From Phocaeicola dorei (GTDB lineage Bacteria > Bacteroidota > Bacteroidia > Bacteroidales > Bacteroidaceae): a stretch of DNA of 64,000 nucleotides. The stretch lies in assembly GCF_013009555.1 (NCBI RefSeq), contig NZ_CP046176.1:5487501-5551500 (forward strand). The letters run 5' to 3'. The notes under the pieces were generated by a model. It worked only from the letters and a program-made list of their open reading frames with translations, had not been told where the DNA came from and ran no database searches. Shown here piece by piece: positions 1-11,300 of the stretch. A program made the position numbers and the translations under genes. How positions within the stretch are numbered: position 1 is the stretch's first letter; the number at the start of each line of letters is the position of its first letter.

Positions 1-744
1 ATGTCTGTCATTTGTAATAAGAAGAGATAAAGCCTCTGATAGATTATTCTTACTCAAGTTTCGGTTTTAGCATAAAGTCAGGATATACATAAAGCACAAA
101 AACGTTCTGTCACAGTAACATGCACATTACTAATCACTTCCTGTGTAAAAGTCTCTCAAATACCCCTCAATTGGTATGCCGGTGGCAAAACACATTCGTT
201 TTTGGGGTGTTCGCATTCGGGAATTCCAGCGGACAGGATGTAGAGTCAGCCCCTCACTGCCTCCCGGCTACTCGTGGGTATCATAGTTCATACCTGACAG
301 GACAGGATACTGTTTGCTTCGGCTACTGACCCCTGTTGCGTATGTAATAAGAACCCATTCCTATCGTATCTTCACTCCGCTCCGTTTGATATTTCACCTC
401 AGTGAAGCAACTGTTCCACTAGGGTGAAAGCGGCTGTTCACCTAAGTGAAATCGCCTCTTCACCTGGGCGAAACAACAAATGCAGCAAGACAAAATACGC
501 CATAGCTACGCTCTCTTGCAAAGAAGCGACCGCAACTATGGCACAGGAGTTAAAACGACCTGTATACGTTAAGCTGAATTTGACAGCGGAGAATGGCAAA
601 CCGTTTCAGGGGAACTTGGAATGCATTCACACAGTATATCGTTGGTTTACAGTAAGATACTGCGCACAATTTGGAATGATAATGTACTGATACAGAAGAA
701 ACTGAGACGAAAAATCATCGAAAATTGGCATCTTATCTTTGTAA
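1..744. other. Gene-poor region, no supported gene
   Basis: I find no convincing coding region here. The open frames at about 120-329 and 424-690 have no recognisable motif, no clear start context and unusual composition, so I leave them out. The only structure I see is the set of four short palindromes at 393-472, listed separately. The region lies beyond the 3' end of a decayed gene on the minus strand, so it may be relic DNA. Confidence 0.5.
393..472. repeat. Four tandem TTCAC-type short palindromes, about 22-bp period
   Basis: Four imperfect palindromes follow one another: TTCACCTCAGTGAA (393), TTCCACTAGGGTGAA (414), TTCACCTAAGTGAA (437) and TTCACCTGGGCGAA (459). Start-to-start spacing is 21, 23 and 22 bp, about two helical turns. 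The arms (TTCAC/GTGAA) are conserved while the centre and spacers vary, as expected for a protein-binding array or a small repeat element rather than coding sequence. Function unknown. Confidence 0.6.
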
Positions 745-1727
745 TTACAAATGCGGCAAGAAGCAACAATTTTGTGCGGTTATGGCAAGAGTAAAACCAT
801 GAACAAAATATTCACCTTTCTGCTTGTCCCACTGCGAGGCATAACGGTGCAGGCACCCGGCAATGTATTCAAAGTAAGGTTTCCATTTGCCATCATAAGC
901 CAGCCCTGAGGCAAGCTTCCTCTTTTCATAACTGTCGAAAGTCAAGTCGTTTTCATGATAAGTATCCAGAATGTAGGCAAAGAGTTGTTCACGTACCACT
1001 TGGTTGGGGATGGTGAGTTTGGTTTCTCCTTTATGCATTCCGCTGATGGTCAGCATTCCGAAGTAGAAAAGCAATCAGTTCTATCAACTCGTCTACCGAA
1101 TGATTGAATTGGCACGTTGTGGAGTAATACTCCAGCATGTCCCGTACATCCTTTTCTGTGAATCCTGTCATTTCATTGAATTGTGGATTCAGCGTGTAAT
1201 TGGTGCCGATGTTGAATCCGCTGGTCAGGTCATCCATGGTAACCGGACTCACTCCCGTTATAAAACAACGCTTGATAGCATATACGTTCCGGCCTTTACA
1301 GTGTCGAAAAAACTGCGCAGGTAACCGGTGCCGTGTGTCTCGCTTCTATAATTGTCCAGGCATGAGGGTTCGGATAAAATCTTATTGGTGAAATGGTCGT
1401 ATTTATCCATAAAAAGATAAATGCTTTGTCCGGCTTTATAACATTCTTTGTACAAGTAATCCAACTGTTCCACAGCACCCCGTTTGGCGTTAAGCCCTTC
1501 CTTTATCCCTTGGGGGAGCATAGATATCACAAAAGAAGTTGAACTCGGTATTGCAATGTGCATCCAGTGACTGGCGGTACGAGTGTAATTCGGCATTTAC
1601 CACTGCGAAGTTCAGATAGATAATAAGATAAGAATTGCGTTCGGGAGTGGGGTGTTATCCATGGTAGTTTTATCCGTTTACGATAAAACAATACTGGGTG
1701 ACTCATATTAACATCTTCACATGCCAA
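745..1727 (-). pseudogene. Decayed AAA-ATPase-like / PD-(D/E)XK nuclease-like protein
   Basis: Minus-strand frames together resemble the AAA-ATPase-like family common in Bacteroides (PF09820 with a C-terminal PF08011 region). Fragments recognised in order are a block containing IYLFMDKYDHFTNKILSEPS (around 1400, Walker-B-like), a block starting SPVTMDDLTSGFNIGTNYTL (around 1250) and a C-terminal block around 750-1030 with EKRKLASGLAYDGKWKPYF. These lie in different frames. The second block runs from the DELIELI segment straight into unrelated residues, implying an internal deletion. The N-terminal P-loop region is not recognisable. I call it a pseudogene with several frameshifts; the 5' boundary is approximate. 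Confidence 0.75.
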
Positions 1728-1890
1728 GCTTAAAATAAAACATGCAGTAATATATGTGTATAATTATTTTCTTCTTCTTCCTGTCAAAACAAAGGGGCTT
1801 AAAATTGCAGCACAATTGCAGCAAGGAGCTTCGGGAGGGGTGATTGAATGGAAAGTAAACTAAGAATATAAACCTTTTAAATAAAACTGT

Positions 1891-4800
1891 ATGATGAAAA
1901 CACATGAGAACCGGGCCTTGTTCAGCAGGGCTTTGCTGAAGGCTACCACCTGTCTTTTCCTTACTGCGGGTGCAGGAGTCAGTAGTGTATGGGCAGCACC
2001 GGAAGAGAATGCCCAAGCAACCTCGATAGTACAACAAAGTAGCACTGTCAATGGTAAGATTACAGACGCAAATGGAGAACCCATCATTGGTGCCAGTGTT
2101 GTGATAAAAGGTACTACTAACGGAACTATAACCGACTTCGACGGTAACTTTATGCTGGAAGTTCCTGCTAAAGCTACTTTAGTTGTATCCTATGTGGGAT
2201 ATAAAACGCTAGAGGTCTCTGTAAACGGAAAAAAAACACTTAACATCAATTTGAAGGAAGACACAGAAATGCTTGATGAAGTAGTAGTGGTAGGTTACGG
2301 TACTCAAAAGAAAGCTACACTAACCGGTTCTGTTTCACAGGTAGGTGGTGAAGAACTGAAGAAAGTGGCTGCAACAAATCTTACTAATACACTTGCTGGA
2401 AAAACAGCAGGTGTCATTGCTAATACACGTTCGGGCGAACCGGGTGAAGATAACGCTGACATTCTTATCCGTGGTAAAGGAACTCTAGGAAGTACCTCCC
2501 CTCTTATTGTCGTCGATGGTATTGCCGACCGGTCATTCAGTCATCTCAATCCCGAAGATATTGAATCTATCTCTATATTGAAAGATGCCTCAGCAGCTAT
2601 TTATGGTGCACGTGCCGCTAATGGAGTAATCCTGGTTACAACCAAACGCGGTACAGAAGGAAAAGTCAAAATCAACTATAGTGGTAATGTATCTTTCTCC
2701 CAGCCAACCCGCATCCCTGAAATGTTAGATTCCTACCAATATGCCACCTATGTAAATGAATACGATGCCGGACACGGTGAAGCCGCCACCTACTCTGCCG
2801 AAGCATTGGGTATGATTCAAAGTGGTGAAGATCAAATCCGCTATCCTAATACAGACTGGTGGAGTGAAGTAGCCAAAGACTGGGCTACCAAAACTCAACA
2901 TAGCTTGGCTATCAGTGGTGGTAATGACAAAATATCTTTCTATACCTCGGCACAATACATGTATCAAGACGCTATTTACAAGAAAGGTGTACAAGACTAT
3001 AATCAATATCAGTTTACTACCAATCTTGATGCAAAAATTACGAAAGCAATAAAATTCAGCATGGATATTTTAGGCAGGCAGGAAGTCAGGAATCGTGGTG
3101 TATATTCTACAGAAGATCTGTTTGGCTATTTTCTTACTACTAATCCGATGGCAGCTCCTTATTATCCTAACGGTCTGTTGCGTGTAGGCTATGATGGAGT
3201 AACCAACAATGCCGCTGTAAAAGTAACTGATATACCGGGTACTAACAAAACGACATACAGTACTCTTAACCTAAAGCCAAGACTCCGTATAGACTTAGAC
3301 GTCATTACCAAAGGATTATATGTAGAGGGTTATGCCGCACTGGACTTTCATTTTAATGATGGAAAACAGATAAACAATCCTTATGATGTTTACCAATATG
3401 ACGCAGCAACAGATTCCTATATCAACAGACGTGATGCCACAGGTTCCATCAGTGTTAACCAATGGTTCAACAAAGATAAAACCATTACCTTGAATGCCCG
3501 TTTAGGATATAGTCACGATTTTAAAGGTGGACATCATGTAGATGCTTTTATAGCTTACGAACAAAGTAAATACGATTATACCGGTATTTCTGCCTATCGT
3601 ACAAATTATTTATCAACAACTATTCCTGAAATCTTCGCCGGAAGCGATGTAGCTAAAGACAAGGATAATAGTGGAAGTTCGAATGTAACAGCTCGTCAAA
3701 ACTATTTCGGTCGTATCAATTATGCCTACAAAGACAAATATCTGGCAGAATTTACAATGCGCTATGATGGTTCTATGAATTTTGCTCCGGGACATCGTTG
3801 GGGAGCTTTTCCGGCGTTTTCTTTAGGTTGGGTGATGTCAGAAGAAGAATTCTTCCAACCCTTGAAAAATGTAGTAAGTTTCTTCAAAGTAAAAGGTTCA
3901 TGGGGTATGATGGGTAATGATAATGTAACTGCTTATCAGTATATGTCGCAATACAAATTCATTGATTTAAACAATACCAGCTCCATGTGCTTCGGTGATG
4001 AAGTAGTAAAAGCAATTTATGAATCACGTACAGCCAACCCTTTAATTACTTGGGAAAAAGCAAAAACCTGGAATCTAGGGTTTTCTTCACAATTCCTTGA
4101 TGGTAAGTTCGGATTGGATTTGGATTATTTCCAATCACGCCGTAATGACATTTTGATTACCCGTAATGCTTCTATCCCTACCTATTCGGGGTTAGTTCTT
4201 CCAGCCGAAAATTTGGGTAAAGTAAAAAATCACGGTCTAGAACTCATTGCAACCTATCGTGACCATTCTGGTGATTTCTCATGGGGAATAACAGGAAATT
4301 TCACTTATGCCAATAACAAAGTAGTATACGAAGATGAAGCTGCTTCCACTCCAGAATGGCAACGTCGTACCGGTCATCCTATTGACGGAATGGTACTATA
4401 TAAAGCATTAGGAATCTATCAAACACAAGAACAGGTAGATAACACACCTCACATTGCAGGTGCCAAACCCGGTGACTTAATTTATCAAGATACCAATGGA
4501 GATGGAAATATTACCTGGGATGATGCTATACGTTTAGATAAATCGGCCACACCTAAAATAATCTTCGGTCTGACCCTGAACGGAGCATGGAAAGGTTGGG
4601 ATCTGAATGTATTTTTCCAAGGACAAGCTGATGCAGAGCAATTGGTTCAACCGACCATGAATATGGCAACCGATTTCTATGAAGGACGCTGGATAGAAAC
4701 AAATACAGCAGAACAAAATGCTGCTGCCAAATGGCCACGTGCATTCATCAAGCAGACATATGGTGACGCATGGAATGGTGTAGCCTCTACATGGTGGTTA

Positions 4801-5058
4801 CGTGACGCTTCCTTCGTTCGTCTGAAATCTATAGAATTAGGATACACACTACCCAAAATGTGGACTAAAAGCATAGGTATTGAGAATGCACGTATTTATG
4901 TTAATGGTAACAATCTTTTTACCATTGATGGTATGAAAATATGTGATCCAGAGGCCGGTATGTTCAAAAACACAGATGGTTATGTGGTGGAGTCCGGTGG
5001 AGTCAGAGGTTACCCTCTCCAACGCATGATTACAGTCGGAGCTAATGTTACATTCTAA
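1891..5058 (+). CDS. SusC/RagA-like TonB-dependent outer-membrane receptor (locus 1)
   Basis: A 1055-residue TonB-linked outer-membrane transporter that would import glycan oligosaccharides with its SusD partner. The signal peptide ends near WAAPEE (residues about 30-37). A carboxypeptidase-D-like regulatory domain follows (VNGKITDANGEPIIGASVVI, about residue 53), then a TonB box/plug start (DEVVVVGYGTQKKATLTGSV, about 130) and plug motifs LIVVDGIAD and ILKDASAAIYGARAANG. The rest is a beta-barrel ending in a terminal aromatic residue (VGANVTF). Tandem ATGs at 1891 and 1894 are both possible starts. The SusD gene follows 24 bp downstream, so the two are probably co-transcribed. Substrate cannot be told from sequence. 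Confidence 0.95.
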   Translation: MMKTHENRALFSRALLKATTCLFLTAGAGVSSVWAAPEENAQATSIVQQSSTVNGKITDANGEPIIGASVVIKGTTNGTITDFDGNFMLEVPAKATLVVSYVGYKTLEVSVNGKKTLNINLKEDTEMLDEVVVVGYGTQKKATLTGSVSQVGGEELKKVAATNLTNTLAGKTAGVIANTRSGEPGEDNADILIRGKGTLGSTSPLIVVDGIADRSFSHLNPEDIESISILKDASAAIYGARAANGVILVTTKRGTEGKVKINYSGNVSFSQPTRIPEMLDSYQYATYVNEYDAGHGEAATYSAEALGMIQSGEDQIRYPNTDWWSEVAKDWATKTQHSLAISGGNDKISFYTSAQYMYQDAIYKKGVQDYNQYQFTTNLDAKITKAIKFSMDILGRQEVRNRGVYSTEDLFGYFLTTNPMAAPYYPNGLLRVGYDGVTNNAAVKVTDIPGTNKTTYSTLNLKPRLRIDLDVITKGLYVEGYAALDFHFNDGKQINNPYDVYQYDAATDSYINRRDATGSISVNQWFNKDKTITLNARLGYSHDFKGGHHVDAFIAYEQSKYDYTGISAYRTNYLSTTIPEIFAGSDVAKDKDNSGSSNVTARQNYFGRINYAYKDKYLAEFTMRYDGSMNFAPGHRWGAFPAFSLGWVMSEEEFFQPLKNVVSFFKVKGSWGMMGNDNVTAYQYMSQYKFIDLNNTSSMCFGDEVVKAIYESRTANPLITWEKAKTWNLGFSSQFLDGKFGLDLDYFQSRRNDILITRNASIPTYSGLVLPAENLGKVKNHGLELIATYRDHSGDFSWGITGNFTYANNKVVYEDEAASTPEWQRRTGHPIDGMVLYKALGIYQTQEQVDNTPHIAGAKPGDLIYQDTNGDGNITWDDAIRLDKSATPKIIFGLTLNGAWKGWDLNVFFQGQADAEQLVQPTMNMATDFYEGRWIETNTAEQNAAAKWPRAFIKQTYGDAWNGVASTWWLRDASFVRLKSIELGYTLPKMWTKSIGIENARIYVNGNNLFTIDGMKICDPEAGMFKNTDGYVVESGGVRGYPLQRMITVGANVTF

Positions 5059-5082
5059 TGACCTATAAAACTAAAGTACAAA

Positions 5083-6855
5083 ATGAAAAAACATATATTA
5101 CTTTGTGCAGCACTTGCACTTTCAAGTTTCGGACTTCCTTCTTGTTCAGATATTTTAGATCAAAAACCACTAGACTCATACACAGATACAGCTGTTTGGG
5201 GTGATTTGAGCCTGGCGGAAAGTTTCTTAAACTACTGTTATTTACGAGTGGAAGCAGAAAATACAAACGGCGTAATGTTCTGTAATTATACAGATGAAAC
5301 CTATCATATGCACGACTATGGAACAAGTACCTATACACAAGGCCGTGCTTCATGTGACAACTATAATACCGGGTGGACTGAAGGAAAAGGAAATACGTGG
5401 TCACATTATTATGGCGGCATTAAATTATGCAACCAATTATTGGAAGACATCATGGATACGCCTGCCAATACCGATAGTGAAAAAGAATGGAAAAATCAGA
5501 TAATCGGCCAGGGCTACTTTTTACGCGCCTACTACTATCATATGCTATATAGTGTCTATGGACGTATTCCATTGATTGACCATACTTATGACTTGGATTC
5601 TGAATTCAAAGAGGAACGTGCAGATATGGATGATGTAGCTGATTTTATTGTTGCTGATTGTGATAAAGCTGCTGAATTACTTCCCACAGTCTATAAAGAT
5701 GCAAGTGATTTTGGGCGTGCAACCAAAGGGGCGGCCCTTGCTTTAAAAGGCCGAGTATTGCTTTATAAAGCAAGTCCCTTATTCGGTACTCCCTCTAGAG
5801 AAAAATGGCAGGCGGCAGCAGATGCAAACAAAGCAGTCATCGATATGAATATCTATTCTTTAAAACAAGTTTCGAATAGTGATGAATATGCAGATCTGTT
5901 CTTCGATTCCAAAAATCCGGAAGTAATTTTCGAAAAACTTTATGATGAAAAAGGAATTGCAGGAAGTAGTGCCAGCCTAGTTATGCAAGCTCCTGCCGGA
6001 CCTGGTAACGGATATGAAGGCTGGAGTACGTGGCAACCCACTTACGAAATAGTAGAACTCTTCCAGAATGCTGATGGTACACCTTATAAACCGGCAGAAA
6101 CCAAACCATTCACGATTTTACAAACCACAATTGACCCTGACTCTGGAGAAGCCACACAAAAAGAAGTCACTATACAGGCATCAGATGTAAACCCATGGGA
6201 AGGTAGAGAAATCCGTCTGAAAGCAAATATTCTCTATGATGGTATGCTGTGGGGATACGGAGATTCAAACCGTGAAATCGAATTATTTGAAGCCGGAGCA
6301 AAAGGGGTCATTCCGGGTAAAGATTCACGTACAGGAGAAACTTGGTGGAACGGTACAAAAACTGGATATAATATGCGAAAGTTCTTATCTTCTCATATTA
6401 ATTTTTATGACGATACGGTAGTAGATACTACCCCATGGTTCTTCATCAGACTGGCAGAAGTCTATTTGAACTATGCTGAATGTCAGATAGAGCTAGGTAA
6501 CAATGCCGAGGCTCTAAAATACATCAACCTTATCAGAAACCGTGCGTTATTACCGGATGCCACAGGCAAAGACATACGGACTGAATATGAATATGAACGC
6601 ACTGTAGAATTGATGTTCGAAGGACAACGATTCTTTGACTTACGCCGCTGGAAGAAAATGGAAGAAACATATTCCAAAGAACATTGGCCTACCGGATTAA
6701 AAATTTATAAATTGCAGAATGGAACCAAAATATATTATCATAACCCAGAAGCCGTACAGCAACGTAATTTCGATGCCTCAAAAAATTATTGGTGGCCTAT
6801 CCCACGTTACGAGTTAAACAAATCAACGTTACTAGATGCCGCACCGTATGAATAA
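5083..6855 (+). CDS. SusD/RagB-like surface glycan-binding lipoprotein (locus 1)
   Basis: A 590-residue surface lipoprotein that caps the SusC barrel and binds glycan. The signal peptide ends with the lipobox around Cys21 (GLPSC). The early SusD signature DILDQKPLDSYTD follows, then the TPR-like core (GQGYFLRAYYYHMLYSVYGRIPLI) and the typical C-terminal motifs RLAEVYLNYAECQIELGN and FEGQRFFDLRRWK. It follows SusC by 24 bp and is followed by a hairpin terminator at 6885, so SusC-SusD probably forms the core transcript. Confidence 0.95.
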   Translation: MKKHILLCAALALSSFGLPSCSDILDQKPLDSYTDTAVWGDLSLAESFLNYCYLRVEAENTNGVMFCNYTDETYHMHDYGTSTYTQGRASCDNYNTGWTEGKGNTWSHYYGGIKLCNQLLEDIMDTPANTDSEKEWKNQIIGQGYFLRAYYYHMLYSVYGRIPLIDHTYDLDSEFKEERADMDDVADFIVADCDKAAELLPTVYKDASDFGRATKGAALALKGRVLLYKASPLFGTPSREKWQAAADANKAVIDMNIYSLKQVSNSDEYADLFFDSKNPEVIFEKLYDEKGIAGSSASLVMQAPAGPGNGYEGWSTWQPTYEIVELFQNADGTPYKPAETKPFTILQTTIDPDSGEATQKEVTIQASDVNPWEGREIRLKANILYDGMLWGYGDSNREIELFEAGAKGVIPGKDSRTGETWWNGTKTGYNMRKFLSSHINFYDDTVVDTTPWFFIRLAEVYLNYAECQIELGNNAEALKYINLIRNRALLPDATGKDIRTEYEYERTVELMFEGQRFFDLRRWKKMEETYSKEHWPTGLKIYKLQNGTKIYYHNPEAVQQRNFDASKNYWWPIPRYELNKSTLLDAAPYE

Positions 6856-6884
6856 AAAATAGTATTTCTTGATTATTATATATT

Positions 6885-6914
6885 ACAGGAACGGAAAATA
6901 AAAACCGTTCCTGT
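6885..6914 (+). terminator. Hairpin terminator after SusD
   Basis: A perfect 10-bp stem (ACAGGAACGG at 6885-6894, CCGTTCCTGT at 6905-6914) with a 10-nt A-rich loop, followed by TTTTC. It lies between SusD and the metallopeptidase gene and probably reduces read-through. Confidence 0.75.
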
Positions 6915-6935
6915 TTTCAAAAAAAGTAATTATAT

Positions 6936-8276
6936 ATGAATAAACATACCTTCTTTTTATTTCTGGCAATAATAATCACTTCCTGTTCCAACGCACAAAG
7001 AAACAGCGATATCCCTCTACCCTCCGGCAAGTCCATCTATATCCCCAAGGAGCTTCAAGGCATGGATTTACAGAATCCGGCAAGTCAGTGGAGTTATCAC
7101 CGTATGGCATACACCGAGAACTTCGTCATCTTCTGGGAGAAGGGCTTCGGCAATGACCTCAGCAACCCACCACAGCTGGAGGGGCATTCCATGAAGGTGG
7201 ATCTGCCCGGTCTGAAGGAGAAGCTGGAAAACTTCTACGCTTATTTCTACCACACGCTGCAGTTTGCCAGGCAAGGCTCGAAATGTGATAAATACCGCAT
7301 GATGGTCATGATAAACTATTCCCTGGAAGGCACTGCCTACGGAGGGGATTACGACGGGCAGATCGGTGCGCTCTGGATCACCCCCAACCGGGTACAAGAT
7401 GAGAAATTGAATTGTATCGCGCATGAACTGGGGCATAGCTTCCAGTCACAAATCACCTGCGACGGTCAAGGAGAAGCTTGGGGTGGTTGCGGCTTTTTCG
7501 AGATGACTTCACAATGGATGCTCTGGCAAGTAAATCCTGACTGGATGACCGATGAGAAATATCATTGGGATGCGTTCAAAACCCTTACACACAAAGCTTA
7601 TCTGCATTTGGATAATATTTATCATTCACCATATGTGCTTGAATACTGGGGAATCCGGTACGGTCTGCCTTTCATAGCCGAACTGTACCGCCAGGGAAAA
7701 CGTGGGGAGGACCCTGTCATTACCTACAAACGGCTGAACAGTCTTGGACAGAAAGAGTTCTGTGACGAGATGTTCGACGCCTGTCGCCATTTTGTCAACT
7801 GGGATTTTAAGCGGGTATGGAAAGAGACACGCCCGTACGCAAACCAATACACTTGCAAAATGAATCCATCTGAAGAGGGATGGTACCGGGTTGCACCCGA
7901 AAACTGTCCTGAGAATTATGGTTTCAACGCAGTTCCCCTCTCCGTTCCCCAGCCGGGAAGTGCCGTGGAAGTGGAGTTCCTTGGGGAGGCAGGTAGGGAG
8001 GGTTACAATTCCGTCCACCCGGAGAAAGCCGGCTGGAGATACGGTTTTGTCGCTGTCACTCGGGAAGGAAAATCCGTTTACGGAGAAATGGGAAACAACA
8101 CGGAAGGAGTGGTGAAGTATATTGCTCCCAAGGATGTACCGTTGGCCCACTTGTGGTTGGTTGTCATGGGGGCTCCGACGGAACACTGGATGAATCCCAT
8201 ATCCGGGGAAAAAGATGCACAATGGCCTTATAAAATAAAAATAACCGGCAGTTTCCTACTCACCTCGGCAAATTGA
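6936..8276 (+). CDS. Putative HELGH zinc-metallopeptidase lipoprotein (DUF6055-like)
   Basis: A 446-residue exported lipoprotein with a short signal peptide ending in ITSC (Cys17). Its core carries a zinc-binding HELGH at residues 163-167, inside NCIAHELGHSFQSQ, with a possible third ligand Glu180 in DGQGEAWGG. The overall layout (YTENFVIFWEKGFGND near the start, later MTSQWMLWQVNP) resembles the Bacteroides DUF6055 family, formerly annotated as an avirulence-type protein. The C-terminal part (about 310-446) looks like a beta-rich accessory domain. It lies between SusD and the hybrid regulator, so it probably belongs to the locus and may trim a protein carrying the glycan. Family assignment is from memory and catalysis is inferred from the motif. 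Confidence 0.75.
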   Translation: MNKHTFFLFLAIIITSCSNAQRNSDIPLPSGKSIYIPKELQGMDLQNPASQWSYHRMAYTENFVIFWEKGFGNDLSNPPQLEGHSMKVDLPGLKEKLENFYAYFYHTLQFARQGSKCDKYRMMVMINYSLEGTAYGGDYDGQIGALWITPNRVQDEKLNCIAHELGHSFQSQITCDGQGEAWGGCGFFEMTSQWMLWQVNPDWMTDEKYHWDAFKTLTHKAYLHLDNIYHSPYVLEYWGIRYGLPFIAELYRQGKRGEDPVITYKRLNSLGQKEFCDEMFDACRHFVNWDFKRVWKETRPYANQYTCKMNPSEEGWYRVAPENCPENYGFNAVPLSVPQPGSAVEVEFLGEAGREGYNSVHPEKAGWRYGFVAVTREGKSVYGEMGNNTEGVVKYIAPKDVPLAHLWLVVMGAPTEHWMNPISGEKDAQWPYKIKITGSFLLTSAN

Positions 8277-8376
8277 AAGATTCATCTGGAATCCTTACTT
8301 TTTCTTCGAATTTTCTCTTTTCTTTCTCAGAAAAGTAGTAATCTTGCATAAGATTTAGAAATAAGAAGAAAATACT

Positions 8377-11300
8377 ATGAAAAGACTAGTCCTATTGCTA
8401 TTGAACTTACTGATGCCGATGATTCTGTTTGCTGCGTCCAATGACCTCTGTTTCCGTCATTTTTCTGTAGAAGACGGACTATCATCCAATTCGGTACGTG
8501 CTTTAATGCAAGATAAATACGGTTTTCTATGGATAGGAACGGATGAAGGACTGAACCGCTATGACGGTACTACTGTAAAACTCTATAGACTGAAAGATAG
8601 GGGAGCTAATGAAGCTATTTCATCTTTATACAGCACCCTCAACAAGATATGGATAGGTACAGACGAAGGCATATATATCTATGATTACGAAACAGAAGAT
8701 ATAATGCCTTTTGTACTGGCCACCTCCAAAAATATCCATATTGAAACAAATACGAACCATATTGTCGAAGATAAAGACAAAAACCTATGGTTCACTACGG
8801 TAGGACAAGGAATATTCAAATACAACACCATCACCAACCACTTGGAGCAATACGAATTTAAAAACGCAAATGGTTTAATGGCAAGTGTGCTGGTGGATAG
8901 TGAAAACCAAATATGGGCCATTACCAATTGGGGAAACTCAGGTCTTTTCAAACTGAATAAAGCAGAAAATAAATTCGAGACTTTTCCGCTCTCCTATGAA
9001 AGCGGAAAGCATGACTCAAACGCATTGGTCATGTTGGAAGACTCGGAACATACACTGTGGTTAGGAACCTGGGAGTGTGGTTTGCAAAAAATCGATAAAT
9101 ACAGCGGAAAGGCCACTACTTATCTGCATCCGACAGACGGAAAAGGTGCCACCCATATTCATTCTATCATGGAATATGCCCCTCACCAGCTACTCATAGG
9201 CTCGGATGACGGGCTTCTGTTATTCAATACCATTACAGAGGAATATCAATTGTTTACAGAAGATGAAACAAACCCACATTCATTGTCCAACCGTTTTGTT
9301 TATCCTATTATAAAAGATCATGAAGGTGGAATATGGATCGGAACTTACTATGGAGGAGTAAATTATATCTCACCCAATACTGGACAATTCGAAAGTTTTG
9401 TCCACTCACGTTTCTCCAATTCTGTTAACGGAACAGTCATCGGACGGTTCTGCGAAGACTCTAACGGAGATGTATGGATCGCTTCGGATGACGGAGGGTT
9501 AAACCGCTTTTCTCCCAAAAATAGAAAATTTTCCCATTATTTGCCCTTGGAGGGAAAAAACAGTCTGTCCTATCACAATGTACATGCACTTTGTATGGAC
9601 GGTGATAATTTATGGATCGGTACTTATACTGGAGGGGTAAACGTATTAAATCTGCAAACGGGAACTTTTAAAACATATTCTGCCTATCAGGATAATCCCG
9701 CCTCACTGGACGGAACCAGTTCTTATGCCATATTCAAAGACAGAAAAGAGAGAATATGGGTCACCTCCATGTCCGGAGTAAATCTATATAACCGGGAAAA
9801 AGATAATTTCACCCGAATTAAATACTTGGACGCACTGACCATTGACATTGACCAGGATACCAAAGGAAATCTCTGGTTCTCCACCCAAGGCAAGGGATTA
9901 TTTAAATACCATCCAGAAAAACAGATATGGAAGAACTATATACATGACCATAAAAATCCGAACTCACTGGCAAACAACCAAGTGAACTGTGTACTGATTG
10001 ACACAAACGGAGAGATGTGGGTGGGAACCATGAACGGGCTCTGCAAATACAATGCGGAAGAAGATGCATTCGAAACTTTACCTCTTGAAATTCCCAGTCA
10101 CAATATATGCAGCATCATCGAAGACCAACGCATATTGTGGCTCACCACCACCAAAGGGCTAGTGCGCTACACCCCTGGAGAAGGTTGCCGAGTATTTACT
10201 AAAAGCGACGGACTGCAAAGTGAACAATTCCTACCTAATGCTGCCTTAAAAGCATCGGATGGAAAAATTTATATCGGCTCGGTAAACGGATTTAATGCTT
10301 TCTACCCCCATCAGATTAAGACAAATGTGATGCTTCCTCCAGTAATCATTACAGAACTGGAAATAGATAATAAGGAAATCCAAACTGGAAACAAACTGCT
10401 TCCAAAATCTCTCAACCAGTTGGAAGAACTGGAGCTATCCTATAAAGAAAATGCATTCAGCTTGCTTTATGCCTCTTTAAGCTATTGCACCCCCAATAAA
10501 AACAAATACGCCTATAAACTGGAAGGATTTGACAAAGACTGGAACTATGTAGGCTCCCAGAATAAGGCCACTTACACCAATTTGCCCGCAGGAACCTATC
10601 TTTTCAAAGTAAAGGCGACCAATAATGACGGAATATGGAATGAAAAAGGAACCAGTCTGAAAATCACCATCCACCCTCCTTTCTATTGGTCCACCGCTTC
10701 CAAACTGCTCTATTTTATATTGGTTTGCATAGCTTTCGGATTCGTCATCCGCTTCATCATCAAACGGACAGAGAAGAAACATACGGCTGAAATAAACAAA
10801 CTGAACGCCAACAAGGAAAAAGAAGTACACGAAGCCAAAATCAAGTTCTTCACCATGATAGCCCACGAAATACGCACACCGGTATCCCTTATCATAGGAC
10901 CTTTGGAGAAAATAATGAAATCCCCCGTGTCCCTGCCGTCTACAGTACGCGACGATCTAAATATTATTGACCGTAACAGCCAGCGTCTGCTGTTCCTGGT
11001 AAACCAATTGCTGGATTTCCGGAAGGTGGAACAGGAAGGAATGAAAATGAAGTTTGCTTCCCAAAATATCCACCAACTGCTCAAAGCGGTTTGTGAACGT
11101 TTCGAACCTTTCATCGCCCAACATGGAGCACGGCTTACTGTGGAATATCCTGAAGCAGATTTCACAGCTATAGTAGACAGTGAAGCGGTAACCAAACTAG
11201 TCAGCAACCTGTTAACCAATGCCAGTAAATACACAAAAGATGAAGTTACTCTTACCTGTATCGTACAGCCGGAACAACATACTTTTATAATCCGAGTGAC

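Noticed and set aside
120..690. Open frames near the window start (120-329 and 424-690)
   Set aside because: No recognisable motif, unnatural composition, and the second spans the palindromic repeat array.
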